Shown here in pieces: positions 1 through 8,911 of a DNA stretch of 64,000 bases. A program made the translations under genes and the position numbers. Positions within the stretch are counted from its first letter, which is position 1, and each line of letters opens with the position of its first letter. The notes beneath the pieces are model-generated. The model was not told where the DNA came from and did no database searches. It was given only the letters and a program-made list of their open reading frames with translations. Source of the stretch: CAWAPS01 sp963783945 (GTDB lineage Bacteria > Actinomycetota > Acidimicrobiia > Acidimicrobiales > Palsa-688). The stretch is taken from assembly GCA_963783945.1 (NCBI GenBank), contig CAWAPS010000032.1, forward strand, positions 372,001 to 436,000, written 5' to 3'.

Positions 1-98
1 TCCCGAAGGCGCGGAGCGGTATAGACGTCAACCTCGCCCTTCACCGACAGCACTGTGTAGGGCGACCGGCTCTGGTCCACTTCCAAGCCGAGTTGCAT
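1..98 (-). CDS. STAS-domain anti-sigma-factor antagonist, N-terminal fragment
   Basis: Only the first 32 codons are in the window; the gene runs off the left edge. Starting at the ATG complementary to 96-98, the peptide contains TVLSVKGEVDVYTAPRLR, the characteristic first strand and turn of SpoIIAA/RsbV-like STAS proteins, which switch sigma factors by binding an anti-sigma kinase. A GGAGGA ribosome-binding site lies just upstream (complement of 103-108) and an in-frame TAA stops upstream extension. The conserved phosphorylated serine would lie outside the window, so activity cannot be judged. Confidence 0.75.
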   Translation of the reverse strand, partial: MQLGLEVDQSRSPYTVLSVKGEVDVYTAPRLR

Positions 99-205
99 CC
101 ATTCCTCCAGAATCGTGACCCCTTGACCTTAGCGCCGGTCAGGAAACAACCAGGGCGGGGCGGAAAATCAGTGAAACCAGGCGGGGATGATTATTCGCCC
201 TCGCT

Positions 206-745
206 CTACCCCGCGGGCGTCCCGGGCAAAAGGGCGGCCTCGAGCCGGGCAACAATATCGGCGGCCCGGCGCACCGATGCGCCGTCCAGGATGAGGCTCT
301 GCAGGATGATCTCACCCTCGCGCCAGTCGGCAGCCAGGTCGCAACCGACGATCTGCAGGGTGCGGACCGTCGAGCCGTCGGCGGCCGGCGCGGCCTGTGA
401 GTGATGGCTCTCGTAGGCCGCGGCCAGACGAGGCAGGGCAACCCGGTACGCCGCAGCTAGACGGGGAACGGTCCCCTCCAGGCCGGGCAGCGAGTCCATC
501 ACCGACCCCAGGCCGGGGGAAAGGGGAACCACCAGCGCGTCCCGGTCGACCTCGACGAGCACCGGCAGGCGGTCCCACCACTGCTGCGCCCTCCACGCGT
601 GGTGCTGGCTGTGGCGATCGAACATCAGCTTGACGGAGTTCTCGGGAGTCGAGGCCACCCAGCCGCCGAGTACGGAAAACAGACTGGCCTCGGCCCATCG
701 GTAACCCCCGGCCAGGCGCGCTCCTTCTTCGAGGGTGAGGCCCAC
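206..745 (-). CDS. Conserved hypothetical protein, possibly ferritin-like helical
   Basis: 179 residues from a GTG start, 15 bases after the stop of the upstream TetR gene and in the same frame, so the two are probably co-transcribed. The protein looks alpha-helical. It carries an Ala-Glu segment (GYRWAEASLFSVLGGW), a His-rich helix (RHSQHHAWRAQQWWDRLP) and a further HH pair near residue 117, a spacing reminiscent of ferritin-like four-helix proteins. I recall similar proteins of unknown function in Acidimicrobiia, but cannot confirm a fold or metal site. The pairing suggests it is the target or partner of the TetR regulator. Confidence 0.6.
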   Translation of the reverse strand: MGLTLEEGARLAGGYRWAEASLFSVLGGWVASTPENSVKLMFDRHSQHHAWRAQQWWDRLPVLVEVDRDALVVPLSPGLGSVMDSLPGLEGTVPRLAAAYRVALPRLAAAYESHHSQAAPAADGSTVRTLQIVGCDLAADWREGEIILQSLILDGASVRRAADIVARLEAALLPGTPAG

Positions 746-760
746 GGCTGGCGAGCCGCT

Positions 761-1405
761 CTACCGCTGGGGCTCGAGCCCGCGGCGCACCAGGCCGAAC
801 ATACGCCCGTACATCTCCTCTGCCGGTCCGAAGGGAAAGACGGGCTTCGAGATGAGCAGCGAAACCATGCCGTGGATCATCATCCACATCAGCTTGGTAG
901 TGTCCACCGGGTCTTCGGGCAGGGCCAGGCCGCCGGCCATCGCCGAGATCAGGTCGGCCGAGACCGGTGCCAGCCCCGCGGTATCAGCGAGGCGCTCGTC
1001 GACGAAGCGGTCGGGGGTCTGGTCGGGCCGGGTCATCATGAGTATCCGGTAGTGCTCCGGATTTCGCAGACCCCAGCGCAGATAAGCCAGACCACGAAGG
1101 CGGATGCGCTCCCACGGGTCGTCGACCCCCGCGGCGGCATCGTTCATGGCCTGTTCGAGCTGCTCGGCGTGGCGCTCGCACACCGCGAACACCAGGTCGT
1201 TGCGGTCGGCGAAGTGGAGGTAGATGGACGGCGGGGTCACCCCAACGGCAGCCGCGATGGCCCGGATCGACAGCGCCGCCTGGTCGTTGCTTTCGATAAG
1301 TATCTGCTCCGCCGCGGCCAGGATCTCATCGCGCAGCAAGTCACCTTTGCCTCGCGGGGACCGGGACCGGCGCAGCCGCTGATCGGCCTGCGAGACTGGG
1401 GTCAC
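761..1405 (-). CDS. TetR/AcrR-family transcriptional regulator
   Basis: 214 residues from a GTG start. Residues about 22-70 form the TetR DNA-binding domain (DEILAAAEQILIES, then the recognition helix GVTPPSIYLHFADRNDL). The remainder is a helical ligand-binding domain with YRILMMTRPDQTPDRF, typical of this group. It is the first gene of a likely two-gene unit with the hypothetical protein downstream. I saw no clear operator palindrome in the short upstream gap, and the ligand is unknown. Confidence 0.88.
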   Translation of the reverse strand: MTPVSQADQRLRRSRSPRGKGDLLRDEILAAAEQILIESNDQAALSIRAIAAAVGVTPPSIYLHFADRNDLVFAVCERHAEQLEQAMNDAAAGVDDPWERIRLRGLAYLRWGLRNPEHYRILMMTRPDQTPDRFVDERLADTAGLAPVSADLISAMAGGLALPEDPVDTTKLMWMMIHGMVSLLISKPVFPFGPAEEMYGRMFGLVRRGLEPQR

Positions 1406-1495
1406 CAGCGCATGGTACCGGGCTCTAGGGTCTGCCCGGCCTAGTCGAAGCCAACCGGTTACCAGCGGCGGGGGCCGGCCTGGCGCTCACCGCGC

Positions 1496-3211
1496 TCACC
1501 TATAAAGATTGGTAATGGGCACCCGGCGGTCCCGTCCGAATGCCTTGGCCGTCACCCGTACCCCGGGCGGAGTCTGTCTCCGTTTGTACTCAGCCAAGTC
1601 GACCAGCCGCACCACCCGGCTCACCAGGTCCTCGTCGAACCCCGCTTCAACCAATTCGGATGCCGTCAGGTCGGATTCGACGTAGGCGTGCAGCACCGGG
1701 TCGAGCTCTTCGTACGGCGGCAGGGAGTCGTCGTCGCGCTGATCCGGGCGAAGCTCGGCCGACGGCGGTTTGGTGAGAACCGCCTCCGGGATGACGGGTG
1801 CCGGCCCCATCGAATTGCGCCAGTGGCACAACCGGTAGACCATCGTCTTCGGTACGTCCTTGATCACTGCGAAGCCGCCGGCGGTATCGCCGTAGAGGGT
1901 CGAGTAGCCGACCGCCGCCTCGCTCTTGTTCCCGGTGGTGAGGACCAGCCACCCCATCTTGTTGGACAGGGCCATGAGGATGACGCCCCGGATCCGGCTT
2001 TGCAGATTCTCCTCCGTAAGGCCCGGCTGCATCCCCTCGAACGACGGGGCGAGCAGCTCGAGGAAGCAGGTATGGGGCCTCTCGATCGGCACCCGCCGGA
2101 AATCGATTCCGAGGCTGGCGGCTAGCTCCTCGGCGTCGCTCTCCGAACCCGAGCTCGAGTAGCGCGAAGGCATGGTGACGCCGTGAACCCGGGTCGGATC
2201 CAGAGCATCGGCCGCGATCACGGCGACAAGCGACGAGTCGATTCCGCCGGAGAGCCCGATGACCACCTCACGGAAACCGTTTTTGCCCACGTAGTCCCGC
2301 GTGCCCGTCACCAGAGCCCGGTACACCTCCTCCTCAGGACCCATGCGCGTGGCCCGAGGGGCGGGCAACCGCGGCGCGTCGACCCCTTTCCTCGGGCGGG
2401 TGGTCACCTCGGTCACCGGCAACGGCACCGCCGTGGTACGGCCTCGAGGGTCCAGGAGACGCTTGCGGAACACCGGGCGCACGTCGAGGTCCAGTACGGC
2501 GATCTGTTCCTCGAACTGAGGCAGGGAGGCGATGAGGCGCCCGTCGGCGTCGAACACCAGGGAGGCACCGTCGAACACCAGCTCGTCCTGCCCGCCCACA
2601 CAGTTCAGGTACACGAGGCAGCAACTGGCGTCCGCCGCCCTGGTGGCCAGCATCTCCTCTCTTTCCATCACCCGGTCCATCGAATAGGGCGAGGCGTTGA
2701 TGTTTATCATCAGCTCCGCTCCGGCGGCCGCCTGGCTGGCGATCGGGCCGGTCGGGCTCCAAGCGTCCTCACAGATGGACACCCCAACCCGCACCCCGCC
2801 GATACCGAACAGCGCTGTCGCACCAGTTCCCGGAGCGAAGTACCGCTGCTCGTCGAACACCGAATAATTGGGCAGCAGCTGCTTGTGGTATTTCCCGCGG
2901 ACCTCACCTTGGGCACAGATGGCGGCGGCGTTGTAAAGGTCCAGCCTCTCGTCCACGAAACCGACCACAGCGGCACATCGGTCGGTAGCGGCCGCCACCT
3001 TGGCCAGGGCGGCCAGGTTGTCCGCGATGAAACCGGGCTTGAGCAGCAGGTCCTCGGGCGGGTACCCGGTGACCGCGAGCTCGGGAAACACGGCGACGTC
3101 TGCCTCCGCCTCCTCGGCTACAGCAATGCCGTCGATGATGCGCTCCACATTGCCTGCCAGGTCGCCGACAACCGGATTGATCTGGCACAGGGCCACTCGC
3201 ACACGCGACAC
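1496..3211 (-). CDS. nadE: Glutamine-dependent NAD+ synthetase
   Basis: Catalyses ATP-dependent amidation of nicotinic acid adenine dinucleotide to NAD+, using ammonia released from glutamine. The N-terminal nitrilase-type glutaminase domain has the Glu-Lys-Cys triad in FPELAVTGYPPEDL (E44), KYHKQLLPN (K110) and VSICEDAW (C147). The C-terminal synthetase has the PP-loop GLSGGIDSSLVAV near residue 320 and LTTGNKSEAAVGYSTLYGD. About 571 residues, normal for the two-domain form. The frame is open further upstream to 3286, but homology begins at RVALCQINPVVGD, so GTG at 3211 (or 3202) is the likely start; neither has a strong ribosome-binding site. It diverges from the TetR gene at 3340. Confidence 0.93.
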   Translation of the reverse strand: MSRVRVALCQINPVVGDLAGNVERIIDGIAVAEEAEADVAVFPELAVTGYPPEDLLLKPGFIADNLAALAKVAAATDRCAAVVGFVDERLDLYNAAAICAQGEVRGKYHKQLLPNYSVFDEQRYFAPGTGATALFGIGGVRVGVSICEDAWSPTGPIASQAAAGAELMININASPYSMDRVMEREEMLATRAADASCCLVYLNCVGGQDELVFDGASLVFDADGRLIASLPQFEEQIAVLDLDVRPVFRKRLLDPRGRTTAVPLPVTEVTTRPRKGVDAPRLPAPRATRMGPEEEVYRALVTGTRDYVGKNGFREVVIGLSGGIDSSLVAVIAADALDPTRVHGVTMPSRYSSSGSESDAEELAASLGIDFRRVPIERPHTCFLELLAPSFEGMQPGLTEENLQSRIRGVILMALSNKMGWLVLTTGNKSEAAVGYSTLYGDTAGGFAVIKDVPKTMVYRLCHWRNSMGPAPVIPEAVLTKPPSAELRPDQRDDDSLPPYEELDPVLHAYVESDLTASELVEAGFDEDLVSRVVRLVDLAEYKRRQTPPGVRVTAKAFGRDRRVPITNLYR

Positions 3212-3290
3212 GCGGTGAGCGTACGCCACCCTCGCTGCCTGACCGGCGACACGGACCTCTTTCCGGCTTGTGACGGATATCACCACAAAT

Positions 3291-3313
3291 CGATACGAAA
3301 CCGTTTCGTATCG
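3291..3313. promoter_or_regulatory. Perfect 23-bp palindrome, probable TetR operator
   Basis: Two 11-base arms (CGATACGAAAC and its reverse complement) flank one central base. The site lies between the divergent nadE and TetR starts, 27 bases before the TetR ATG. A TTGTGA hexamer at 3268-3273 with GATACG about 18 bases on would place the palindrome over a promoter -10 region. TetR proteins commonly autoregulate through such sites, so the regulator at 3340 is the natural ligand; this is inferred. Confidence 0.75.
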
Positions 3314-3339
3314 GTGGTGGGCGGTGGTAACGTGCTCCC

Positions 3340-3963
3340 ATGGTCGATGGATCAGGTGCCGCGGTGGCGAAGGAGCACGAAGCCGACGCTCCCCGCGGCC
3401 GGCCGCGCGATGAAGCCCGGGAACAGGCGATTCTCGACGCCGCCATCGCCCTCGTGGCCGAGATCGGCTACGACGCCATGAGCATGGAGGCCGTGGCCAG
3501 CCGGGCCGGTGTGAGCAAGGCCACCATCTACCGGCGCTGGGCCGGCAAGACCGAACTTGTCGCCGACGCCATAGCCCGGATGCACCCGCAGGACGACTTC
3601 GCCGACCCTGAGGACACCGGCTCCCTCAGGGGTGACCTCATGGCCCTCATCTCGACCATGTTCGCCAAGATAAGCGGAATCGACGGCGGCCTGTTCTGCG
3701 GGCTCGCCGTGGCTATGCGGGCCGACTCCGAGCTTGGTCGCCTGCTCGACAAGGGCAAGCGGGACTACCACGAGCGGATCCAGGGACTGGTCGTCTCCCG
3801 GGCCAGGGCTCGCGGCGAGCTTCCCGCCTCCGCCGACCCGCCCGAACTGATGGACGTGGTGGTGGGCGTGTCCCTCCTCCACCTGATGAGCGGCCGACCG
3901 CTCGATTCGGAGTTCGCAGACCACCTGGTTGACCGGGTTCTCATGCCGCTGCTCCGCTCCTGA
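3340..3963 (+). CDS. TetR/AcrR-family regulator of the adjacent efflux pump
   Basis: 207 residues. A charged N-terminus (PRGRPRDEAREQAILDAA) leads into the TetR helix-turn-helix at about residues 30-75 (MSMEAVASRAGVSKATIYRRWAGKTELV), followed by a helical effector domain. The palindrome at 3291-3313 lies directly upstream, and an MFS drug exporter follows after 35 bases on the same strand, the usual arrangement of a TetR repressor controlling its own efflux gene. A small hydrophobic inducer exported by the pump is likely but unidentified. Confidence 0.9.
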   Translation: MVDGSGAAVAKEHEADAPRGRPRDEAREQAILDAAIALVAEIGYDAMSMEAVASRAGVSKATIYRRWAGKTELVADAIARMHPQDDFADPEDTGSLRGDLMALISTMFAKISGIDGGLFCGLAVAMRADSELGRLLDKGKRDYHERIQGLVVSRARARGELPASADPPELMDVVVGVSLLHLMSGRPLDSEFADHLVDRVLMPLLRS

Positions 3964-4074
3964 CCACTACCTAACCGAGAAGAAAGAGAGGTCCAGTCGT
4001 GACCGCACCGACCGCTAGCACGAGCGCGGCCCGAAATCAGCGCCCGAGCCCGCCGCCGCCAGTGGATCCTGGTA

Positions 4075-5508
4075 GTGCTGGCCCTGGCGCAGCTGATGAT
4101 CGTGGTCGACGCGTCCATCGTCAACGTCGCCCTGCCCTCAGCCGAGAAGGCCCTGCACATCAGCACCGCCGACCGCCAGTGGGTCATCACCGCCTACACG
4201 ATCACCTTCGGGGGCCTGCTCCTGCTCGGAGGCCGCCTGGCCGACTTCATGGGGCGAAAGCGGATCCTCCTGGTGGGCTTGCTCGGCTTCGCCGCCTCAT
4301 CGGCCCTCGGAGGCTTGTCGGCGGATGCCACCATGCTTTTCGTGGCCCGCTCGCTGCAGGGAGCATTCGCCGCACTCATGGCCCCCGCCGCGCTCTCGCT
4401 CATCAACGTCACCTTCACTGAGGCCAGGGAGCGCGCCCGCGCCTTCGGGGTTTACGGGGCCATAGCCGGCGGGGGCCTGGCCATCGGCCTGATCGCCGGC
4501 GGTCTGTTGACCCAGTACGCATCGTGGCGCTGGTGCCTGCTCGTCAACGTCCCGATCTCGGTGATCACCGCCGTGGCGGCCTATCGGCTGATCCCCGAGA
4601 GCCGGGTCGAGGGTCGCACCCACTACGACCTGCCGGGGGCGATCACCTCCACTCTTGGAATGGTCGCCATCGTGTACGGGTTCACCGAAGCCTCGATCCA
4701 CGGTTGGTCCGCCCCGTCGTCGGTCGGGGTAATCGCAGCCGGTTTGGTCCTACTAGGGGCGTTCGTCGTGATCGAGAGCCGGAGCAGCCACCCCCTGTTG
4801 CCTCTCAGGGTGGTCACCGAGCGCAATCGCGGTGGGTCCTACCTGACGACGACGCTCGTCGGAATGGGCCTCCTGGCGGTGTTCTTGTTCCTGACGTTCT
4901 ATCTGCAGCAGACACTGCACTATTCGGCGCTGCGGACCGGCTTCTCGTACCTCCCCTTCTCGGTCGGGATCATCGTCGGGGCGGCCGTGGCGAGCCGGCT
5001 GGTCACCCGGCTCCGGCCCCGTTACCTAATCGGCTCAGGGCTCCTACTGGCCATCGCCGGGATGCTCATGTTCACCCAGGTGGGCCTGCACACGCCCTAC
5101 TGGACCCTTATCGCCCCGGCCGAGATCATCATGAGCTTCGGCATGGGTCTGGTCTTCGTGCCGGTGAACAACACGGCCCTCACCGGTGTGTCGGCCTCGG
5201 ATTCCGGTGTGGCCAGCGCCCTCATCAACTCCACCCAACAGGTCGGCGGCTCCATCGGCACCGCCCTGCTGAACACCGTGGCGACCACCGCCACCGCTGC
5301 GTACATCCAGGCCCGCGGAGCCGGAGCCATCGCCAGCGCCACCGTGCACGGCTACACCGTCGCCTTCACCGTGGCCGCCGCCGTCCTGGTCGTCGCCTTC
5401 GTCGGCGCGGTGACACTCATCAACACCCGCCAGACCGGGACCATCTCGGCCGAGAACCCGAGCGAGGGGGACCGCGAGCAGCAGGTGCTGGCCGGGGCGA
5501 CCGCCTGA
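4075..5508 (+). CDS. MFS drug exporter, DHA2 (EmrB/QacA) family, with frame break at the start
   Basis: A 14-helix proton-driven exporter. Marker motifs are VDASIVNVALPSAEKAL in helix 1, GGRLADFMGRKR in loop 2-3 and GPSALRG-type motif C equivalents further on; total 477 residues from GTG at 4075. The best-placed start, GTG at 3999 behind a purine-rich GAAGAAAGAGAGG, is in a different frame. The family-typical N-terminus RRRQWILVVLALAQ is encoded in the main frame upstream of 4075, but that stretch has no start codon and is closed by TGA at 4000-4002. A one-base indel between about 4003 and 4060 would join the two. Regulated by the upstream TetR, by inference. Confidence 0.85.
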   Translation: MLALAQLMIVVDASIVNVALPSAEKALHISTADRQWVITAYTITFGGLLLLGGRLADFMGRKRILLVGLLGFAASSALGGLSADATMLFVARSLQGAFAALMAPAALSLINVTFTEARERARAFGVYGAIAGGGLAIGLIAGGLLTQYASWRWCLLVNVPISVITAVAAYRLIPESRVEGRTHYDLPGAITSTLGMVAIVYGFTEASIHGWSAPSSVGVIAAGLVLLGAFVVIESRSSHPLLPLRVVTERNRGGSYLTTTLVGMGLLAVFLFLTFYLQQTLHYSALRTGFSYLPFSVGIIVGAAVASRLVTRLRPRYLIGSGLLLAIAGMLMFTQVGLHTPYWTLIAPAEIIMSFGMGLVFVPVNNTALTGVSASDSGVASALINSTQQVGGSIGTALLNTVATTATAAYIQARGAGAIASATVHGYTVAFTVAAAVLVVAFVGAVTLINTRQTGTISAENPSEGDREQQVLAGATA

Positions 5509-5637
5509 CCAGGAGGTGCCCGCCAGGGTCGCCACCCGAACAAGAGGTGCCCGCCGGCGCCATCGCCTGAAACCGCCGGACCGCCAGGGGATCCACCAGA
5601 GGCCACCGAGCGGCCACTGGCACGGCACACTGTCGCG

Positions 5638-8370
5638 GTGGGGACAGTGGCCCTCAAAGACGAGATCGAGCACAGCGCCGACCCGGAAGGGGCGGCGCTC
5701 GTGCTGGATCGGCTCGTGGAGACCCGTCCCGGCTCGGCCCATCGGCTGGCCGCCGATCCCGTCCTGAGCCAGGCGCTGGTGACGGTGGCCGCGGCCAGTC
5801 CCTGGTTGGCCCGCATCTGCCTGACCGACGATGCCGCTCTGGACGTGCTGGCCGGCCTCCAACGGCTCGAGAGCCCGCACCTGACGGCCTCGGCTCCCGG
5901 CGTCGACGTCGCCCGCATCAAACGGCTCGAGTTGCTGCGGGTGGCGGCCCGGGACCTGCTCGGCCTTGATGACCTCGAACAGGTCGGGCGCAACCTGTCC
6001 CACCTGGCCGGCCGGGTCCTGCAACTGACCTACGAAGCCACGGCCCGCACCAGTGACGGAATTGCCGTCATCGGGATGGGCAAGCTCGGGGCCTGCGAGC
6101 TGAATTACTCGAGCGACGTGGACGTGGTCCTCGTCGGGCCGACGATCGGGGCTGACCCGGTGCGCGGCCTCGACGTCCGGCCGTTTCTTGCTCTGGCTCG
6201 CACCGCTTGGCGGGTGGATCTCGATCTCCGCCCAGAAGGCCGGGCCGGCCCTCTCGCCCGGAGCCTGCTGTCGTACCAGGCGTACTGGGATCGCTGGGCC
6301 GCAACCTGGGAGTTCCAGGCACTGCTCAAGGCCCGGGCGGTCGCCGGTGACACCGCACTCGGCCGGCGTTTCGAGGAGGAGGCGGCCGGCCGGGTGTGGA
6401 GCCGCCCGTTCGGGGCCGACGAACTGCGCCAGGTTCGCGCTCTGAAGGCCCGAGCCGAGGAGCAGGTATCCCGCCGGGGGCTCCGGGACCGGGAGCTCAA
6501 GCGAGGCCGGGGCGGGATACGAGACATCGAATTTGCGGTGCAGCTGCTGCAGCTGGTGCACGGGCGGGCCGATTCCGAGCTGAGGGTTCCGTCAACGTTG
6601 GGTGCGCTACGGGCCCTGGCGGCCGGCGGCTACATCGCGCCGAGCGACGCCTCGGCACTGCAGCACGCCTACCGCTTCCTACGCCAAGTCGAGCATCGGC
6701 TGCAACTGCAGGAGGATCAGCAGGTACATACCGTCCCAACCGGAAGGAACGCCAGGACCCACCTGGCGCGGGTGCTCGGCTACAGGGACAGGACGGCCGG
6801 CACCGCGGTGGCCCAGTTCGACACCGATCTGCGCCGGCACCAGGCCACGGTAAGGGCTATCCACGAGCGGCTGTTCTTCCGGCCGCTGCTGGAGAGCTTC
6901 ACCACTGGCGGGTCGGGCGGCCAATCCGTCACCCTGCCCCCGGACGCGGTGGCCGAGCGACTCGAAGCCTTCGGCTTCGCCGATGCCGAACGCACCCACC
7001 AGGCGGTGCGCGAGCTGACCCGCGGCTTCTCCCGCCGCTCCCAGTTGATGCAGCAGTCCTTGCCCATGCTGCTCGACTGGCTCTCCCATTCCCCGAACCC
7101 CGACCTCGGATTGCTCGGGCTGCGAACCCTGGCCGGTGAGCGACACACCAGCGAGCAGCTCACCGCGGTCTGCCGCGAGTCCCCGGAGGCGGCCCGCCAG
7201 CTCTGCCAGCTGTTGGGCACCGGACCGCGGTTCGCTCGTGACATCCAGCGTCACCCGGACGTGCTGGCGTCGCTCGCCTCGAACGAGTTCCGGGTCGCCC
7301 GCTCGCGGTCGGAGCTCGACGAGAGAGCGGAGCGTTCGCTGGCGTGGCGGTCGGGGGCGGGCGCCACGGAGCAGGGTCTGGTGCTGTTCACGCGGGGGGA
7401 GAGCCTGCGGATCGCATCCCGCGACGTGTTGGGCCTGGACGAGGTGGACGCCACCGGCGCGTCCCTGACCGATCTGGCCGAAGCGGTGATCGTCGCCGCC
7501 CTCCGCCAGGTCGACCCGCAGCTGCCATTCCTCGTGGTCGGGATGGGCCGGCTGGGTGGCCGGGAGATGGCGTATTCGAGCGACCTCGACCTTATGTTCG
7601 TCTACGAGCCGCTCGACGACGTGCCCGCGGCCGACGCCGCCGCCCGGGCGGAAGCCGCCGCCGTATCACTGGTACGAATGCTCGGGGGCGTGACTCCTGC
7701 TACCGGCGTATACCGGGTCGACACCGCCCTGCGGCCCGAGGGACGTCAAGGACCTCAAGCCCGCAGCCTGGAGGCGTTCGCGTCCTACTACCAGCGGTGG
7801 GCCCAGGTGTGGGAACGCCAGGCGCTGCTCCGGGGCCGGCTCATCGCCGGAGACGAGGATCTGGGCCGGCGCTTCGAAGAACTAGCCCGAGAGTTCGTCT
7901 GGGATCGCCCATTCGGACCGGACGATATACGGGATATTCGTCGCACCAAAGCTCGGATAGAACGTGAAAAGGTTCCCCCGACCGAAGATCCCACGTTTCA
8001 CTTGAAATTAGGACCCGGTTCGCTATCGGACATAGAATGGACGGCGCAACTTCTCCAGCTGAGACATGGTGTCAGGGCCACCAGCACCATTGAGGCCATG
8101 GAGGCCCTGACCACCGCCGGCGCCCTCGATCAACGCGACGCCACCGTCCTGGTTGAGTCCTATCGATTCTGCGAACGAGCCAGAAATCGCCTGCAGCTCG
8201 TGCGTGATATTCCCGGGGATTCACTTCCTAGTACAGGCCCGGCGTTGACGGCTCTGGCCCGCAGCCTCGGGACGACAGTTACCCAGCTACGCGACGACTA
8301 TCGCCGGGTGACCCGAAGGGCCCGCCGGGTCATGGAGCGACTCTTCTACGACACCTCTGGGCTCACCTAG
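5638..8370 (+). CDS. glnE: Bifunctional glutamine synthetase adenylyltransferase / adenylyl-removing enzyme
   Basis: GlnE adds and removes AMP on glutamine synthetase, tuning ammonium assimilation to nitrogen status. At 910 residues the length fits. Both tandem nucleotidyltransferase domains are visible: VIGMGKLGACELNYSSDVD at about residues 141-160 and VVGMGRLGGREMAYSSDLD at about 631-650, each with the paired aspartates that bind metal. Helical GlnE-specific regions follow each. The start is GTG at 5638 or 5647. The 3' end overlaps the convergent mscL gene by 8 bases. Codon use shifts to more AT-rich wobble near 7915-8260, which I note without explanation. Confidence 0.95.
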   Translation: MGTVALKDEIEHSADPEGAALVLDRLVETRPGSAHRLAADPVLSQALVTVAAASPWLARICLTDDAALDVLAGLQRLESPHLTASAPGVDVARIKRLELLRVAARDLLGLDDLEQVGRNLSHLAGRVLQLTYEATARTSDGIAVIGMGKLGACELNYSSDVDVVLVGPTIGADPVRGLDVRPFLALARTAWRVDLDLRPEGRAGPLARSLLSYQAYWDRWAATWEFQALLKARAVAGDTALGRRFEEEAAGRVWSRPFGADELRQVRALKARAEEQVSRRGLRDRELKRGRGGIRDIEFAVQLLQLVHGRADSELRVPSTLGALRALAAGGYIAPSDASALQHAYRFLRQVEHRLQLQEDQQVHTVPTGRNARTHLARVLGYRDRTAGTAVAQFDTDLRRHQATVRAIHERLFFRPLLESFTTGGSGGQSVTLPPDAVAERLEAFGFADAERTHQAVRELTRGFSRRSQLMQQSLPMLLDWLSHSPNPDLGLLGLRTLAGERHTSEQLTAVCRESPEAARQLCQLLGTGPRFARDIQRHPDVLASLASNEFRVARSRSELDERAERSLAWRSGAGATEQGLVLFTRGESLRIASRDVLGLDEVDATGASLTDLAEAVIVAALRQVDPQLPFLVVGMGRLGGREMAYSSDLDLMFVYEPLDDVPAADAAARAEAAAVSLVRMLGGVTPATGVYRVDTALRPEGRQGPQARSLEAFASYYQRWAQVWERQALLRGRLIAGDEDLGRRFEELAREFVWDRPFGPDDIRDIRRTKARIEREKVPPTEDPTFHLKLGPGSLSDIEWTAQLLQLRHGVRATSTIEAMEALTTAGALDQRDATVLVESYRFCERARNRLQLVRDIPGDSLPSTGPALTALARSLGTTVTQLRDDYRRVTRRARRVMERLFYDTSGLT

Positions 8371-8806
8371 TCGGCGAGACGGCCAGATCTGTTCCGCAGT
8401 ATTTGCACTTGCTCGCACCAAGCGGCAGGTCGTCCGACAGGCAGGCGGGGCAGGCCTTGACCGGCGACGGGTCTCCGAAGACCACGACGCCACGGTGAGC
8501 CTGTACCCGCTTGTACGGCTGAACAATGAGGTAGTACACAACGGCCATGAACACGAAGAAATAGATGATCGTGGAGATCAAATCGCCGATATTCAGAAAG
8601 GTCGAGGTATTGCCCGATCGGCCGAGCTGAATGCCCAAACCGATGGCATGGTTACCCTGGATCCGGGTGATGATCGGCTCGATTACGTCCGAGGTGAGCG
8701 CCCTGACCAAGACGCTAAACGCCGTCGCCACTATCAGGCCGATAGCGATGACAATCACATCGCCACGCAGCAGGAAGTTCTTGAAGCCTCTCAGCAGGTC
8801 GTTCAA
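8363..8806 (-). CDS. mscL: Large-conductance mechanosensitive channel with C-terminal zinc-ribbon tail
   Basis: MscL opens a wide pore under membrane tension during hypo-osmotic shock. The N-terminus LLRGFKNFLLRGDVIVIAIGLIVATAF is the canonical first helix, and IISTIIYFFVFMAVVYYLIV-like sequence near residues 75-95 is the second. After the channel core the protein carries CPACLSD...CKYCGTDL, a four-cysteine zinc-ribbon not found in E. coli MscL. Starts at TTG (8806) preceded by GGAGGAAACGCG. Convergent with glnE, overlapping it by 8 bases. Confidence 0.93.
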   Translation of the reverse strand: MNDLLRGFKNFLLRGDVIVIAIGLIVATAFSVLVRALTSDVIEPIITRIQGNHAIGLGIQLGRSGNTSTFLNIGDLISTIIYFFVFMAVVYYLIVQPYKRVQAHRGVVVFGDPSPVKACPACLSDDLPLGASKCKYCGTDLAVSPTR

Positions 8807-8856
8807 CGCGTTTCCTCCGGTTTGTTGGTTATCGTCAGGCAGGTAAATCGAGGGGC

Positions 8857-8885
8857 ATTGTAGCTTGTGCCCGAGCAGATATGAA
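8857..8885 (-). promoter_or_regulatory. Candidate mscL promoter
   Basis: Reading the minus strand, TTCATA (8885-8880) and TACAAT (8862-8857) are separated by 17 bases, a plausible vegetative -35/-10 pair about 50 bases before the mscL start codon. The -35 box is a weak match. Confidence 0.4.
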
Positions 8886-8911
8886 GCTCTTGCTCGTGAC
8901 CTGCTGCCAGC

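Noticed and set aside
5044..6561. Minus-strand open frame of about 500 codons
   Set aside because: It lies opposite the MFS exporter and glnE, both with clear family motifs; its translation looks like nothing.
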